NCBI GenBank assembly: GCA_020226215.1 | Contig: CM035233.1 | Location: forward strand, 1,426,001 to 1,490,000 | From: Sindora glabra | Taxonomy: Eukaryota; Streptophyta; Magnoliopsida; Fabales; Fabaceae | Direction: 5' to 3' | Length of the DNA: 64,000 nt | In this document: piece after piece, positions 47,201 through 61,500 of the stretch | How positions within the stretch are numbered: the stretch's first letter is position 1 | How the letters are laid out: each line of letters starts with the position of its first letter | Notes under the pieces: generated by a model | The model's input: the letters and a program-made list of their open reading frames with translations, nothing else | Told to the model about the DNA's origin: nothing | Database searches by the model: none | Program-made: the position numbers and the translations under genes

Positions 47201-49289
47201 AATAATTTTGTGTGGATTTGTAGTATTTAGGAGTCATTTGATTCATAAAAAAATTAAATTTTTATGTAAATTTAAATTATATAAAATAAATTTCCTTACC
47301 AACTTTTCACAAGGTATTAAAGATCGTTTAGTTGACAATAAAGAATTGATATTTCTTGAGAATTAATTTCATGTGTTTTTTCAAGAAATATTATAATATA
47401 ACCTTGAAAATTATACTAGCACCAAATAATTTAAAATATCAAAGGATTTCAATTGCCTAGGACTCTTTTTCTTTGAAATCAATTTCTCTTTCTATCGCAA
47501 TATTTCTGATTTTGTAGTCTCTTAATTTCTTTAATTTCCGATAAAAAAAATTCAAATTAATTTAATGGACGACGTAAAAGTTAATTAGGTTGGTTCATAT
47601 ATTACATGTTTCTTTCGTTATCTAAAACACATAAATATCATATTTAATCGAGGATCTCAGGAGGCTGGTCAAGCCACCCCGCCCAAAAAGATCCTAATTT
47701 TTTTTAGCTTATGAATTTAGCATCAGCCACCCACAAAAAAAAGTACACAACGAAAATTATTTGAAAACGTCAGGAACATTTTCAGTGGAAGACAAATAGC
47801 TAGCTTAGCCAATCGAGATATACAAAGATTTCTTTATGTATCATGAAGAGAAATTTCAAAAGAAATAGAAATGGAGAGTTGATTTACACAGGAAAAGGGT
47901 AGTTCAAAGAGACAAAAATGGGTATGCATCAAGGGGAGTAGTTCAGAGAGAAATAAAACAAGCTATTATAGTGCAAACATATTCATAAAAAATAATTTCA
48001 ACAAATAATTTAAAATTAGATCATAATTTGTGTGATGCATGAATTACAATTTTATTTAATCAAAATTTAATATTATAATGAGTATATCGATTGATAATTT
48101 TATATTATCAACAATGTACGATCAAGTACCCATTAAAAATGCATTGAATAGCTTATAAGTTCTAAAATATTTTCTTCAATACAATGTCAATTACTATATT
48201 GAAATTATCAACTATTTTATTATGAATTAACACAATTGTAAATATTTTTATTAATTAATTAAGAGATATTATATGTAAGTTAGTTTAAAAAATATTATGA
48301 ATCTATTTATTATGAGTATATCTTTTCAATTATCCTTGAAAAAGAGAATTTTTTGAAAAATAAAAGTTGAGGTTACACTTATATAAAATTATAAATTTTA
48401 GTACACTTCTTTGAATATTATATTAATAGTGATATTTGAATTATTATTTACATTATCATAAATTAATACTTTTAGTCAATCTTTGCTTATTACTTTTTGA
48501 AAATAATATATATATAGTTGAATATGATTAAATATAAATTTTTCTTGAAAATTATTTCAATTTTAAATTATAGATTTTATGGATTTAAAAATTATATTAT
48601 TATGAAATTATAATTTTATCAAAATTAATTATAACTTATGTATGATTTTCTTCATTTTATTTTATTTGATATTTTAGATAAAATTTTTAATTATTTATTT
48701 GTATCTTTAGAAAATCAAAAATGAAATTATTAAATTTTTTCCCAATTGTACTCTTAATGTCCAAATAAATAATCAATTACTTTACATTTTGATTATTGAT
48801 TTTTAGTAAAGAATAACTTCGTAAATTAATATTCTTTTCTTGTAAAATTATAGTTAATAATTGCCCTTTTTAATTTTTATGTATTTATCTTAATAACAAA
48901 TAAACATAAATAGAGGAGTAAATAATTAGAAAATTTTCATATAAATATTTTATTTATATTTAATATCAAATAATTATATTAAAATAATTAAAATTGAATT
49001 TTCATATTATGATTCCTACTTATAAAATTGATGAGAAATTTAATACTAATGAATTTTGAAAGTTTCACCTAAAAAAAATATGGTTTAATCATTAATTAAT
49101 TTGCACAAATAACTAATTTATCTAAAAAAATTCTGACTTGACCATTTACATAATTTAATCAACTGATTTTTTTAATTATCAATTTTGAGCTTGACTTAAT
49201 TTGTTAAATAAAAATTTTGAAATTTTAATTTAATCAAAATTATTAATGAAAATTAAATGTAATTTAAATCTAATAAATTATGAATATGG
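44226..49289. other. gene-poor AT-rich region
   Basis: No supported gene. 44226-44345 is rich in GGTGGT/ACCACC phrases. An 85-codon open frame at 44510-44767 resembles no family I know. An 11-bp inverted repeat (TGAGGCACAAG) with a 61-nt spacer lies at 46879-46961. Sequence near 46600-46800 may be decayed retrotransposon. Confidence 0.5.
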
Positions 49290-49660
49290 AATAAATAAGA
49301 AAAAAATCATGAAATTATTCAAGAGAAGAAAAAAATGCATGAAAATTAAAAAACTTAATAAATCTAAAAAAATAAAATGAAAATATTATAAAAATACAAT
49401 AAATAAGAAAAAGGAATCAAATTTTTTTTCTCAATTTAATACAAATTGTAAAATATAAATAAAAGATTTAATTCTTAGTACTAATTATATGAATATGATT
49501 TATGATAATGCAATATTCATTAAGAATAAATTAACTATGTGAATGTAACTCACTATAATATAATATTTATTAAAAAAAATAATAAATTAGCATGTGAAAA
49601 ATTATGAAAATAATATTTATCATAATAAAGATAAAGAATATTGTAGATCATATAATATGG
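49290..49660 (+). repeat. dispersed repeat, copy 1
   Basis: A collinear similar copy lies at about 62690-63000 in the same orientation. Shared phrases include TTTTTTCTCAATTTAATA, AAATTATGAAAATAATA and CTTATCATAA. No coding content. Confidence 0.7.
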
Positions 49661-50618
49661 AGATAACTGAAGTTTGAGAGCTAATTTCAATTTGGGCATT
49701 TTCCAGAAAATTTTCTCTTTCTAAAACATATGACAGAGATGCTAGATGCCTAGAGTGTCATAGAATTAAGAAAGAAAATGGACACTCCAAACCAGACTGG
49801 CAGCATTTGATGACGTTGGAATTCACAAATTTGTTATAAGAGTAGAAAACCACCGGATACCGAAAGTGAATCTCTACAAAGAACAAACAAATGCAACAGG
49901 TAAAAGAAAAAAACGGCCATGACTGTTTCAAAAAACGTGGAAATTTTCTTGAGACAGTTCACACACTAAAGCTATTGAAAGCTGTAAGGAAAAATGCAGA
50001 GACAAAATCCATGATTCATGCATGAAAAAACCGATTTGGATGATCTAAAATTAGGTTCAAAATCAAACTAGAAATTTAGAATCATGTCAATGTTAATTAA
50101 AATCAAACTAATTAACATAGGAAGCTTAGACAATATTGTACCAATTAAGCAGACAAAAGACACCAGTTTCACGAGAAAACAGTTCAAAAAAATGCATGTC
50201 CAGTATTAAACAAACTGAAGAGATCTGAATGAGGAATTTGGTTCTTCATTGCTGGTTATCGTCAGGAAAGTGGAACAAAGCCTCTTCAAATTGATTAGCA
50301 TGTTTGATGCTAAATCAAATCAAATGAAAAAATTATTGTTCTTCTCATATTAAAAGAAGCTCACAACCAGAAAATCAGCACAATCTCCTTAGTGAACAAA
50401 GGAATAAATAACTGAATATTTAATTTCTATAATCTATTTATTTTCAAGCCAACCAAGTCAATTGACAAGTGGCATCTGCAGGTTTTGGGATATTCGCTAC
50501 CAACTAGTTATGATATAATTACAAAAACCCATCTATATACGCTTGAAATTAGCAATAAAATGGAAATCAACAGCACGTTGACTAGCATTCCCTGATAGAA
50601 TTGTAAACTGCTAAAGAT
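49661..50618. other. downstream flank of NSE1
   Basis: Less AT-rich than the desert before it; it probably includes the NSE1 3'UTR. A minus-strand AATAAA at 50437-50442 lies about 180 bp beyond the stop codon and could be the polyadenylation signal. No coding frame found. Confidence 0.5.
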
Positions 50619-53600
50619 TTACGTTAAACGGGCAGACCTTCGAGTTCCTCTTCTCAAACTAGAGTTAGCTTGCAAAGACTGAGACATGTCAGATCCCACG
50701 TTATTTGCATCACCGGTTTTGCGGGTTCTAGGCCTCTTTCTTGCCAGTCCAGTGCTATGCTGGCTTCCTGCACATTTATTCTGCTCATCTTCCTTGCAGG
50801 ATTCAGCTATATCTGCCTCGCAAGCACTGTTCATTCCACGCCTCTTCCTGGTAGATCCAGTGGCTCGTTGGCTGCCTCTAGGTTCATTATCATCTTCATT
50901 TTGTGTGAGTTCTTCCTTTGGTATCGTATATTGCCATGGAGTGCCACAACTTGAGCAAACTTTTGAGGCCTAGAACCATTGATGGTAGTTAGAAGCATAG
51001 AAATTCTCCACATTGTTAATGTAAAATGATACAAATGTGTGATTGATACCTTTCTTTGCCAGAAAAGCTGCTTCAGGCAATAGTCATGTATTCGAGCTGT
51101 ACAAGCTTCATTTTGGCATAACTCAGCCTGTCAAGTATAGATTGATATATAGTCAAACTCAGAAACAGCAGCAAAATTTGCTACAAGTGTAACTGATTAA
51201 CTGGTACACGGTGTAATTTTTTCATTCATGTTCCTTCAGATAATGAAAGATCCAGTCTTTTGTGTTGGGTTCCAATGCCTCATTGAAACAAACCTTGTAA
51301 GTATTAAATGATACAATCAAATTTTCATGGCATTTTATGAAAATGAAAATCCAGAAGTGCGTGCTAACAAAAAGGCAATTTTTTATTCAGAATAATCATG
51401 AATCATGACAAGGTTGGAAAGGGAAGGATAAGAAGGAATGAAAAGAAGACTTTAGTGGGAATGCAACAAGAACAACCTTTACTCCAGCTTCATTGCAAAC
51501 TTGACATGAGGGAACATCATTGTTACGAAACCAACTGCGAAGATCAAGGAATGATTTCACACCAAGGGTTATATTGCCATCTGCAGTCAAATTAAGCCAT
51601 TTGTCTCGCACTAGTTCATCTAAAGTTTTTTCCTTTTGAGAAATTGAGAAATACTTCAATGCACATGGAACCTGAAGCTGGTTTCCCTGAGATTGTTGAT
51701 CTGTTGCAACTGTAACCTGAATATAGACCATAAAAATTGTCAAGCACGACATTAAACAGAACTTTTCATTATAAGAACAGCAGTAGCACGTCCCTTCTTT
51801 TGGTCAAACATACGAATGCCAAATATCACAACTGCATAAAAGTTCAACGATATCTCAGATTTCATAATTAATAAAACAAAGTTTGCACAATATACATCTT
51901 ACTACAGAAGATCAGAATGAGATGTTTTAAATGGTTTGGCAGAAAACAATAATCAAATCCAAATGTAATAAGCATGTCTTTTAAAATAAAAAATGAAAAA
52001 TTGCATATAAAAGAGTACACTAGAATACAACTAAGGGCTTTTAATAACCTTAAAGAACAACCATATGCAGAATTATTTCTCCTTCTGTAACTAACTAGAA
52101 AGAACTTCCAGTCCCTAATACTGTAGGAAGTTATTTATAATCTTCATTTTAATGCAATTTAATTCATACCATGTAGATCTAATCTATAATCTGTGATAGT
52201 GGAATACCACTCGATGAGCAGGCTCATTTTGTATGAAACAAATCAGAAATAGGAAAATCAATGCATAGAACTTTCTAGGTTCCTCACTTTCAGAAATTGG
52301 CTGCATAGAAACCTAAAGGTAGATAAAGACAAATAAGAATTTCACCATTGATAGCACATGTGAAAATATCGTATTCTCATAATTACAAAAGATAACAAGA
52401 TCTAGCTAAAAATCAGGTATAAAATTTTTTAAAAAGAGTCAATCTTTTATGGGTGGAGATAAGTAGGCAAGTAAAATCTATAACCTGACTGTCCAATTTA
52501 AAATTGAGAGCCTCAATGTTGGAGAGAACACCATGAGCTGTGGCATCTTGTACTATAGCTTCAATCTGTTGTCAGACAAGATGAACACAAGATAATTCAC
52601 AAGCAATGTCATAATATTAGATATCCAATCATGACTATGCATAAACAATGAGATCTAAAATTATAGGTATACATATTCATTGTTAATACCTTCTTCCTCT
52701 CTTAACTCTGTCAGATAGATGCACTCAAACACAACCATAGACAATTAGACACACATGCACATAAAGAGGGAGAGGGAAGGGCAGCAGAGAGAAACACAGC
52801 ATTAGATCAGTAGAAATGAAACAAGCTTTGCTATGAATTCTGTTCCTGAATTCTTAGCAAGGTAAGCACTTAATTTCAAGTTATAAACGTGGTTGAGATA
52901 TTTCTACAATATATAAGACATGAAAAGAAGTGAGGATCTTCTCTTCTCATTCATGCTCATGCATGCAGACACCCAAGCAGACATAGCGGTTAGTTTGCAG
53001 AAGAATCATTTAAGTCCTGCTTCAAAATTGAATATCATTATTTTAAATGACTAATGCAGAAGTCCAAGACTGTTTGATGGTTCATTATTCCCTTTAGACG
53101 ATCTTCAAGTATCTCCTTCAATGAGAATTAAGCATTGGGATAAGTAGATGGGAATATGGGATATAGTTTGTTTGGATGCTTAAGAACCTTCTTTATTCCT
53201 ATTATTCTTGTTCTTCATAAATATTATTATGCTGCACAACATTTTATTTTCCCCTCAATTACAGTAAGAAGAATAAAACTTTATGCTTTTCTTCTTTTAC
53301 CCTTAAAAACCCTAATATCATAGTGTATTTCCCTTCCCCTTCACCCATTAACATGACTAAATTATTTGATTTCAAAATCATAAAAACTTTTTGTTGAATA
53401 AAAGCAGCCATATTTTCCATCGACAAATTATAAGTCATCCTAAATACTAGAAAAGTATTTCTTTCAATTCAAAGAACACTAGAACCTTGCAGAACCAACC
53501 AAAATCCACTGTAGGCAAACTTTCTTAAATGGTTCCTATGAGATCCACATACCCACAACAAATACAAAGGCATAACATAAAGCATTTGTAAGGCATGTAA

Positions 53601-54769
53601 TTTTCCAAATGCACGCACAAAAGCATAAAAGGAAAACAAAAAAATTCACTTACAATGGCCTTATAGAAAACAATTTGTGGAACAGAATACTTCGTCCCCA
53701 GCTTGGACTGTTCATCAGAAACAGTATTGACAACTCCATAATAAACTTCACCATCATATTGATCTATGCAGCCACGCAACTCAAAATGAACGTAAGAAAG
53801 TGCCTTGTTTATTTTCAGAAGATATTCTTTAAAAATCTTTTCATCAGATCCTGTATCAGTTATGATAAACGCAATCAAGAAATCAAGATCTATAACAAAA
53901 ATCTGCCAACAAAATGAAATGTAAATGCTTGATGAGGAGTATCTTCACAAGTTTGACAAAATTAAAAAAACCTGCCACAAATCTGATTTGTTGAGTTTTA
54001 CAACAGCCAATAAAATAAGGTCAAGCATTAATGTCAGAGATTGATTTCAGCTAATCCGAGACTGTCTAATAAATGAAGATAGAAATATCTCAACTGTCTA
54101 CAAGTACTGATGAACAAGAAGGAGGAGGAGGAAAAAGGAAAAAAGAATCTAGTCTATTCAGCTCAAAAGTAAGCAGTCCATGAAACTCTCATACACTGCT
54201 TCCTAATTGAAATTGAAGCTATATTCATCAAGGAAGATGAAAGGCTACAAAGAAAATAAAGGGCACTAGAACTCAAAGCAAAATTCATGAGCTGTGGTTG
54301 CCAAAAATAGTATGAAAATATTAATACAAGAAAGCCTTCAATACTATCCATTCACGGAAAAGAATGTGGGGAAAAAAGAAGTGGCAGTCTTGGATATCAG
54401 AACTTCAGTGATATAAAAGAGGTAATTTTGAATGCTGGATTGAACTCAACTGTTTGCCCGCCCAGTATGCTCAGGCACCGAAGAGATTACCCATACAGAT
54501 AACCATGATTTTCGCAGATAAACAAACACAACAATACAAATAAAATCAAGCATTCTAATTTCGAAGAGTTGGAGGTGACGAATCATAGAACTTCTCATGA
54601 TGTAACCAAGAGCAAGGCAAACTAAAAATTTGTGTTGAGTGAACGAGGTAAAACCTGGGTTTCTTCCAGTGAGGTCCTTGAACAAGGAATTAAACTCATC
54701 CTCCTTGAGAGGTCCGCGTGACAACAAAGCTTGAATTATCGCCTTATGCTTCCAGCTTAATTCGGACAT
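50619..54769 (-). CDS. NSE1: SMC5/6 complex subunit NSE1 (RING-like protein)
   Basis: NSE1 pairs with NSE3 and the kleisin NSE4 in the SMC5/6 complex, which acts in DNA repair and chromosome maintenance; its RING-like domain supports ubiquitin-ligase activity. Coding exons in reading order are 54655-54769, 53654-53850, 52485-52565, 51477-51716, 51050-51127 and 50619-50969. All introns are GT-AG, and the phases close to 1062 nt and 353 residues. The winged-helix part contains HKAIIQALLSRGPL, SYVHFELRGCIDQYDG, YGVVNTVSDEQSKLGTKYS and TLDELVRDKWL. The C4HC3 RING-like ligands are C202, C205, C215, C220, H225, C228, C242 and C245. A ~108-residue basic tail follows with STRKRRG and RKRPRTRK, likely nuclear signals. 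I chose the ATG giving MSELSWKHK because nothing upstream in frame starts with ATG. Confidence 0.95.
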
Positions 54770-54789
54770 GGTTTTCAATCGAAGATCAA

Positions 54790-54819
54790 AAACCCTAATT
54801 CTAACTACGATTAGGGTTT
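54790..54819. promoter_or_regulatory. inverted pair of telo-boxes in the NSE1 leader
   Basis: AAACCCTAA (54790-54798) and TTAGGGTTT (54811-54819) form an inverted repeat with a 12-bp spacer, 20-50 bp upstream of the NSE1 start codon. Telo-boxes are known cis-elements of plant genes active in dividing cells and often lie near the transcription start. Confidence 0.7.
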
Positions 54820-54976
54820 AAACGCATAATCGACTTTTGAACTTCAAAATCCCTTAATCGAAGTAGAAGTCGAACTTTGAAGTCCCTGAAATTTTCAGAA
54901 ACTCTTAATATTGACAGATGCTAAACGATTCAGGTTACAGATTTTAGATACAAGGCTATGCGCTGAATTATAAATG

Positions 54977-55028
54977 GCGGGAAATTATTTGTCCTAATTT
55001 TCTCTTTCTTGCGTCTTAGGCGGGAAAA
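54977..55028 (-). promoter_or_regulatory. two E2F consensus sites upstream of NSE1
   Basis: On the minus strand TTTCCCGCC occurs at 54977-54985 and again at 55019-55027, about 210-260 bp upstream of the start codon. TTTCCCGC is the canonical plant E2F site. Two exact copies 42 bp apart in such AT-rich DNA are unlikely by chance and fit S-phase expression of a chromosome-maintenance gene. Confidence 0.75.
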
Positions 55029-56896
55029 CAAACCGATCGCAGGATTTAGCTTGGAGATTGGAGTTGGAGATGAGCTGCCAATTGCCCAATTTTTATTTAA
55101 CTTTTTTTTTTGCTAAAAAATTTATTTGACTTGATTACAGAGTGAAATTTGTCAACCCTACAAGTTGAATTCAAAAAACAAAAAAGTGGCATTTATTATC
55201 TTTTAACCAACTGTGTATTTAACATAATTAACGAGTCAACTTATATTTTATTAATTTGTTTAACAAATAACAAGTGTATATTTGAACTTATAATTTATAG
55301 TATTAATAAAAGGAACAAACACTTGCATAAATTAATTTATAAATTATTAACCTACTCAATAAATTATAAATTGTAGAAGTATTTGACATATTGACTAACA
55401 CTAATTTATCAATTTTAATCTCATAAATTATTTAAAATAATTTATATTTTACAACTGATAATTCTTTACTATTTTTCAAATTTACTCCTTTATTTTTAAT
55501 TGAATGACGTCTATATCTTAACCTTATAAACATACATTCATCAATTTTCCTTTTAAAGTGCTATCTACCTCTCAACCGCATCCTTCAATGACCCTTCGAA
55601 GCACTACTAGAAATAAAGTAAATAGTATTTTTGCATCGAAGGTGTGCAATGTTGTTTTTGAGAAATTGTTTTCATTTAATTTCGAGTATAGATCTTTGAT
55701 TTTTTTACATTGAAGCTATTTCAATATTATTTTCTTTTATTCTTTAACTAGTGATTTGGTTATACTAATTTTATGAAAATACACTGATTAAGTAAAAAAT
55801 AAAATAAATAAATATATGATGCTATAAAGTATAATTAATTAAATTTACAATAATTATATTTTTATTTTAAATATTTTAATTGCACTAATATAACTTGGCC
55901 TATATTTTAAATATTAAAAAAAATTAAGGATGAGAATGTAGGAAGAATATATATATACATACATACACTAGTTTTATTTTTTTTTATTCAAGTAATGGAT
56001 CTTAATGAAAAGACTGGAAGTCCTAAAACAGGGATTATATCTTTTCCTATACGAAATTAAAGAAAATTAACAAAGTAAAAAGTAGCAAAGAGGGAAAAAT
56101 CTCTAATCCTTGCATCTAGATTTTAATGCTACTTTTTACTCTATTTTGACGAATTAATATTCATAAGATTATGATTGAGTAATTCTTAGAATTAAGAAAG
56201 CAAATCATCGATTTGTCAAAAAATAATAAAAAGTTTCAATATTATAATAATTTAGAAAATTTTCTTTAGGAAGCGTCTGTTATGTTCCAATGATATATAT
56301 ACTATTAAATTTAATAATTTAAATGTATTAATATATGTAATATTACATAAATCAAATGAAATTTAATAATTTAAAATTATTAATATATCATAAAGTGATG
56401 TACTTTGTTTTTTCCCCAAACCACCCATTTCTCTTACAGATCTTCATTTTTCATATTTGAATTCCTCTGTTTCATTTAATAAATAAATACCTTTTATTTA
56501 TTTCTTCCTTGTCTTCGATTCGTTCGATGCCTTCACCCATCCCTCCTCACAAGCTCTGCCATCTTGGATGATGACAAACTACCATTGTCCCTTTTGTGTC
56601 GCAGATGAAGAAATAAGGAAAAAACAAAACAAAGTAAATAGAAATAGAAGTAGCAAAAGAAAGTGTGTTGTTTCACAATTTCCTTATATATTAAATTTTT
56701 TCAATTAAATTTAATATGTTATATAATAATATATTAATAATTAAATTTAATAAAATATGAATTTAACAGTGCATTATAATCATTTCCTAAAAGCATCCAA
56801 TACTCTTCTACAAGAAAAACGTCAGCCAGAGTTCTTTTCTTTGAAAATTACTAGTAATCACCAGCCCTGGTTGAAATGTTGTTTAATAAAAATTGG

Positions 56897-56899
<3 letters not shown>

Positions 56900-56956
<57 letters not shown>
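56900..56956. repeat. (AT)n microsatellite, ~28 units
   Basis: Uninterrupted AT dinucleotide tract of about 57 bp. Confidence 0.97.
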
Positions 56957-56958
<2 letters not shown>

Positions 56959-58515
56959 AATAAAAAATTTAAAAATTTACACGAGTTTATTTTTATTATC
57001 ATAATTTTTTTATGTGTAATTCGTATAATTATAATAGTTATAAGTAATGATGGAATAAAAGATCCCTCCTTAATGTAATATAATCTCCAACTTAATAATA
57101 TTTTATATTAGATTTTATTTGAAAATATAATTTACTCTATTTATGAATTTTTTAATCAACTTACATGATATATATATATATATATATGAAAATAAAATTT
57201 AAGTTAATGATAAGATTTTTATCTTGGATTAATTTTTTAGTTTGTTTTGTTCTTTAACAAATATTGCAAAAAAATTAATTCATCATATATTACATATAAA
57301 CATAAAAAATTTTATAAAATACCTCTTTTAATTTTGGAATAATTGGAGTTTTCCACCAACTTTGAAAACTTCAAAATCAAACCCTTATACTATATGAAAA
57401 TTAAAATTAATTCTCATTATTCACTTAATTAACCACTTCATGAAATTGCAAATTTTTTTCATAAACTTCTTAAAGAAGAATCACAATAACATTGTAAAAA
57501 AAGGGTAAGATAAATTAGTATACAATAATATTATATTTTTTGTTTAAAAATTATAAGTAGATGATGGATATTAATTTCAAGTTTTATTTTATTTAAGCGT
57601 TCAACTTTTAAATTTTCAATGTTGAAAGGGATAAAATCCAACAATTTTTAAGTTGAAAAAATATTTTATAATTTTTAAATATAATTATAGTAAAATTACT
57701 TGCTATCATTGAATTTTTAAAAGAAAAAAGAAACTCGAGCAAAATGAAAAAATATTAAAAATTTAACAAATATAATTTTTTTACTCTTATAAACATATCG
57801 ACAAAATACTTGGATTACAAAAATATCATCTTAGAAGTAAAGACTTTTTTTTAATGAAAATGAGAGATATGTATCAATAAAAACCTTAATTTAAATTTAA
57901 AATAGTAGGAATAGGTTTGAATCCAATGAAATTTGATTTCATACTTTTATTCTAAACGTTCTAAATTTAAAAATTATAAATCTCAATTAAAAAAGACAAT
58001 AATCATGATAAAAAAATAATACTTTTCTAACTAATCTTTTTGTATCATCACATTACTTGCCATTCTTTGATTCTCTGGTATATAAACTTATTGATTTATT
58101 AATCCTTAACAAACTTGCAAAATATATGAATTAACTTTATAATCTAACATTTAGTATAACAAATTCCTGTATTTTCAAGCATGCTATTTTATTTTTTTAT
58201 TTATTTACTAAAATAAGATTTAGATTTAATTTTATTTGTTTACCTAGGATTGAAATTGATATTGTTTGTATTAATATTAATGAATTAATATAACATTATT
58301 TATAAAAAATAATTATTTATTTAAATTTACTTGTGATTATGTATTATAATAAAAAGTTAAAAAAGTTATAATTTAAGTAGTGAACATGCTAGCCATATAA
58401 ATTTAAAGAGTAAATATTAATTATAATTGTAACCATAGAGGAAATGAGAGTTTTAGAGTAAGATAGAAAAAATAATTCATTTCAAGACATTAAGCGGTAA
58501 GAGATCAAACCATTT

Positions 58516-58516
<1 letters not shown>

Positions 58517-58595
<79 letters not shown>
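58517..58595. repeat. (TAA)n microsatellite, ~26 units
   Basis: Uninterrupted trinucleotide tract of about 79 bp, the longest triplet array in the window. Confidence 0.97.
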
Positions 58596-58598
<3 letters not shown>

Positions 58599-61500
58599 AA
58601 AAAATAAACACCGAAAAAATGTAAGCATATGTAGAAAGTTCAATTTCTTAAAAAATAAATTCTCTTCTTAACTTAATAAGAAATATACAAAATTATTTGA
58701 TTGAGAGCAAGTAATTAATAATTTATAGGAATTAATTTATTATATTTTATCTGATTTAACTTTTAAACTTCTCAAGAAGCATTGTGAAAATAATTATTAT
58801 GTCTTTTAGAATTGTAATAAAAAAATTAGAAATATCAATGAATTTCAATTAAAATAACATTTTTAAATTTTTAATTTCTTATTTTTAATTTTTTAAAAAA
58901 ATTAAAATTGACTTATATAAAAGTTAAGAGTGTTTTTATTAAACTTCTCTAGAAATATAGTCAAAATGATTATAATAATGCATTTGGGAATAAACGATTG
59001 ATCTTTATCACTGGTACCACGGAGAGATATGTTTTCAATTAAGTTAACTTTTTAAAGCTTGTAATTCCTTATTTTTGATTTATTATAAAAAAAATTAAAA
59101 TTGACAAAGAAGATGGAAAGATCTTTAATTAAATTGAATAGAGATAATTTTCTATTTTTTTTCATAAATGATATAAAAAAATTTTCCTATCAAGATAAAT
59201 GTGACCAACCAAATAATTTAAAAATTTTTTACCTACTGAAAAGTTGTACTTCTCGTGCAAATTTCTACCAAATAAATGATTTCTAACAATAAGTATATAT
59301 ACAAACAAATGTAACAGTAACACCCTACAAATCCAATGCTACTATATAGCTACAAATATAGTCGAGTAACTAAGGATATATACAAACAAAAATTGGTCAT
59401 TTTCACCAAAAAGAGAAATTGGCCATATTGATAATAAAAAACTAAAAACATAAGAATAAAGAATAGGAGTGGAGCAGCAACAATAATACACATGGATCTG
59501 TCATAAATGATAGTACAATCTGAAGATTATTATATAGGTAGATACAATTAAAACAAAAGCTTTTTAAAATTAGATTAAGACCCTTTAAATCTTTTAAAGT
59601 TTAAATTATTAATAAATTTACTCTTATATATATATATATATATATTAATTTTTAATCTATGTAAGACATAGATTTCATTACTATTTTATAAAAAAAATAT
59701 GCATAAAATTATTATATTTTTCATCTTATTAACACTAGTTATTTATGAGCATTTTTGTATATACATTTGAGAATATCTTTAATTACATATCAGGTTTGTT
59801 CCTAGAATTTCAATGATTGTATAATTGCATAATATAAGAAAATTCTAACTTTCACTTTTATTTTTATTACAAACAATAAATAAAAATTAATTTTATTCAA
59901 TTATTTATTAATCAATAAAATAGATCATTCATATTAATGATTTGATCCATCAAATTGTGATGATAAATTATTGAAAATCATTTTCAAAAATATCTTTAGG
60001 ATGCACAATATGCCGACATATATATCTAAAATAACAAAAACATATCACTTAGAGTTGTTTTTCAATAATTTTGTTTTTTGTTTTTTGAGTGTTTAGCCCC
60101 TCCTTGTTACGTAATATATATATATGATCATTTATGTTTCTAAAATTACCTTAACTTCTTAAATTAGGCTTATGATTTGCTTCTAATTCTATGATAGGAT
60201 AGACAAATACTTCAATAGAAATAAAATCTTAAGTGTGTGATTGATGGACTTATTATTATATTTATATGAGCTAGACTTTTAATATCTTTGTATTATATCT
60301 CTCAAGTAAAGTACACTTCCATGCATATAATAATATTGTTTAAAACATGCTTACTTGTTTATGAATATATCCTCTTTGCATTTGATCTTATCTTTAACTT
60401 CACTAATTAGGTACTTAAATTTAAACAAAACTTTGAAGATAATAAAATAATGCAATATTTAATCCTCCAAAGTTGTGCATTAAAGAGCAACAAGATTTAA
60501 CCTTACAAAGCGAGCATTAAATATATAGAGTGGAGATCAGTAGGATTTTCTTAGATAACCCACATAAAAGGCATCTTGCAACACAGATAATTAATGCTTC
60601 TAATATATGATTCCATGTAATATAATCTAAATGTCATATGAAAATTTGGTTTTAATAGGAATAGAAAAACCAAAAGGGCAAAGAAAAAGAGAGGATTAGC
60701 CTAAGTATCGATTTCATGAGAAGTAATATGTGATATGAAAAGGTGTTAAAAAAATAAAGTCTCAAATATGCAAGTCAAATGATTTTACATGAAGACTTTG
60801 TTAAGTTTTTTTTCATAATTAACCTTAAATTAATACTTGATTGAGTTTAATGTATTCATATTCTTGTAAAAACTCATAGAATGTATGCTTAGAAATTTCA
60901 AAATACGTTCTTACTCCATTATATATTTGTTAGATGAAATATGATAAAGGCTTTTATTTCCTCACATATCAAAGAGGACTAAATTAGTAATCAAGATCTG
61001 TACTAATCTAATGTCAATGCAATATATGATGTATCTATTAATCTTTCTTCATATGGCTATATGGCTAAGCAGGGCAAGTTAAGAAAATCAATCAAGATTT
61101 GGATGAAGGCTAATTCCTTCTTTCTCATATATAATTTATAAGTGAAGAAATTATTTCATTAACATTATGACCTTAATTTAGACAAAATAAAATCCTAATC
61201 TAAATTAAGGTTTCAAGTCATGATAATAAAATCGTTACTTTAATGATTACCATTTTTTATTGTAGTCAACTCCAAAGGTACTTACATATTGTTGCAAAGA
61301 AGTGCTCCATACTACTATTAAGGTAGCAATAAATTTTATGTTAACACTCACATCAATTATAATGCAAACAAAAATACCTAAAAGAATAATGCCTATACTT
61401 AGTCTAGTGCCTCTTGAATACTAAATCTTGTAAAAGAAAATCTCATGGTAAGATACATGTATCATACTTAACTTTGCAATCTACCAATAATTAAAAAGTA

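Noticed and set aside
50670..50973. Two plus-strand frames of 94-95 codons
   Set aside because: Antisense shadows of the basic NSE1 last exon.
56757..56963. 68-codon frame ending in alternating Ile-Tyr
   Set aside because: The second half is the AT microsatellite translated; not a gene.
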